A model generated the notes under the pieces. It made no database searches and was not told the DNA's origin. It saw only the letters and a program-made list of their open reading frames with translations. A DNA stretch of 11,171 nucleotides from Candidatus Saccharimonadota bacterium (GTDB lineage: Bacteria; Patescibacteriota; Saccharimonadia; Saccharimonadales; Saccharimonadaceae). Every line of letters starts with the position of its first letter. Within the stretch, counting starts at the first letter, position 1. Below are positions 10,796 through 11,171 of this stretch, piece by piece. The stretch covers positions 1-11,171 of the forward strand of contig JAGOZV010000014.1 in NCBI GenBank assembly GCA_018064165.1. Reading direction: 5' to 3'. The translations under genes were made by a program, and so were the position numbers.

Positions 10796-11171
10796 TTTCT
10801 GCTAATCCTTGTATATTCTTGCTTCACTTCTTGAATAATAATTTTTGTAGCCTTTGTAATATTCTCTTCGGTTGACAAAGCACCCAAGGTGATACGAAGG
10901 CTGCCGTCTGCTTCTTTTGCCGTTAAACCAATGGCTTCTAATACGTGTGATCGACGATTATAATTAGCGGCGCAAGCACTTCCCGTTGCCACCAAAACAC
11001 CCTTACTCTCTAAACGAAAAACTAATCGTTCGCCGTCTAACCCAGGGAAGGAAACATGCAAATAACTTGCTAGCCTTTTTTTATCATCTCCAGAAAAAAT
11101 TGCTTCGCTAAATTCTTCTTGCAATTTACTTTGCATAAAATTGCGTAGTTTTTCTAATCGTCTTACTTCGC
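10792..11171 (-). CDS. Cysteine desulfurase, C-terminal part (NifS/IscS class; continues past right edge)
   Basis: The last 125 codons of a PLP-dependent cysteine desulfurase, open through the window edge (the frame continues upstream of an internal Met as EVRRLEKLRNF). It contains LHVSFPGLDGERLVFRLESKG, the active-site loop ATGSACAANYNRRSHVLEAIGL with the catalytic Cys (codon at 10972-10974), and DGSLRITLG. These correspond to the small C-terminal domain that carries the persulfide-forming Cys; the PLP-binding lysine domain lies outside the window. The gene overlaps the YdcF-like gene by 4 bases and leads the mnmA operon, suggesting it donates sulfur for tRNA thiolation, perhaps also for Fe-S clusters. 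Whether it is NifS-, IscS- or SufS-like cannot be settled from this piece. The TGA stop shows that UGA is not reassigned here. Confidence 0.95.
   Translation of the reverse strand, partial: EVRRLEKLRNFMQSKLQEEFSEAIFSGDDKKRLASYLHVSFPGLDGERLVFRLESKGVLVATGSACAANYNRRSHVLEAIGLTAKEADGSLRITLGALSTEENITKATKIIIQEVKQEYTRISRK

Overview
This A+T-rich, gene-dense bacterial window most resembles a Candidatus Saccharibacteria (TM7, Patescibacteria/CPR) chromosome. The evidence is the gene mix: glycolytic tpiA and pyk, a MurT/GatD lipid II amidation pair, a DUF5684 membrane protein, a small membrane protein of a type I associate with this phylum, and a membrane-tethered Clp-like ATPase. That assignment is inference from protein character, since no 16S gene is present. 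The standard genetic code fits: the cysteine desulfurase gene ends in TGA inside an ATGA overlap with the next start, which argues against the UGA-to-glycine code of Gracilibacteria and Absconditabacteria.

Layout. At 1-2928 a minus-strand block reads pyk, then tpiA, then an acidic proline-rich protein of unknown function that runs off the left edge. pyk has its own extended -10 promoter, placed just after the tRNA-Glu terminator. At 3007-3250 tRNA-Glu(UUC) and tRNA-Gly(UCC) are transcribed divergently. A hairpin at 3265-3297 ends tRNA-Gly and probably also the oncoming minus-strand DUF5684 gene (3316-4026), whose tail carries a perfect 48-bp tandem repeat. tRNA-Arg(UCU) follows on the plus strand. 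At 4259-7038 a 128-aa membrane protein gene overlaps the start of an 800-aa double-AAA+ Clp-like gene (minus strand). At 7077-9118 murT and gatD overlap by one base on the plus strand. At 9122-11171 a minus-strand operon reads cysteine desulfurase (partial, right edge), a YdcF/DUF218 protein, then mnmA, with overlapping or abutting genes. Its end meets gatD with only 3 bp between stop codons.

How the genes work together. tpiA and pyk belong to lower glycolysis. MurT/GatD amidates the D-Glu of lipid II. The desulfurase could supply sulfur to MnmA for 2-thiouridine at position 34 of tRNAs such as the tRNA-Glu(UUC) encoded here. The least conventional part is the membrane Clp-like module. Its first AAA+ domain looks catalytically degenerate, and neither domain shows the usual aromatic pore loop. 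Several genes (pyk, the 128-aa gene, murT) have -10 boxes so close to the start codon that their mRNAs are probably leaderless or nearly so.
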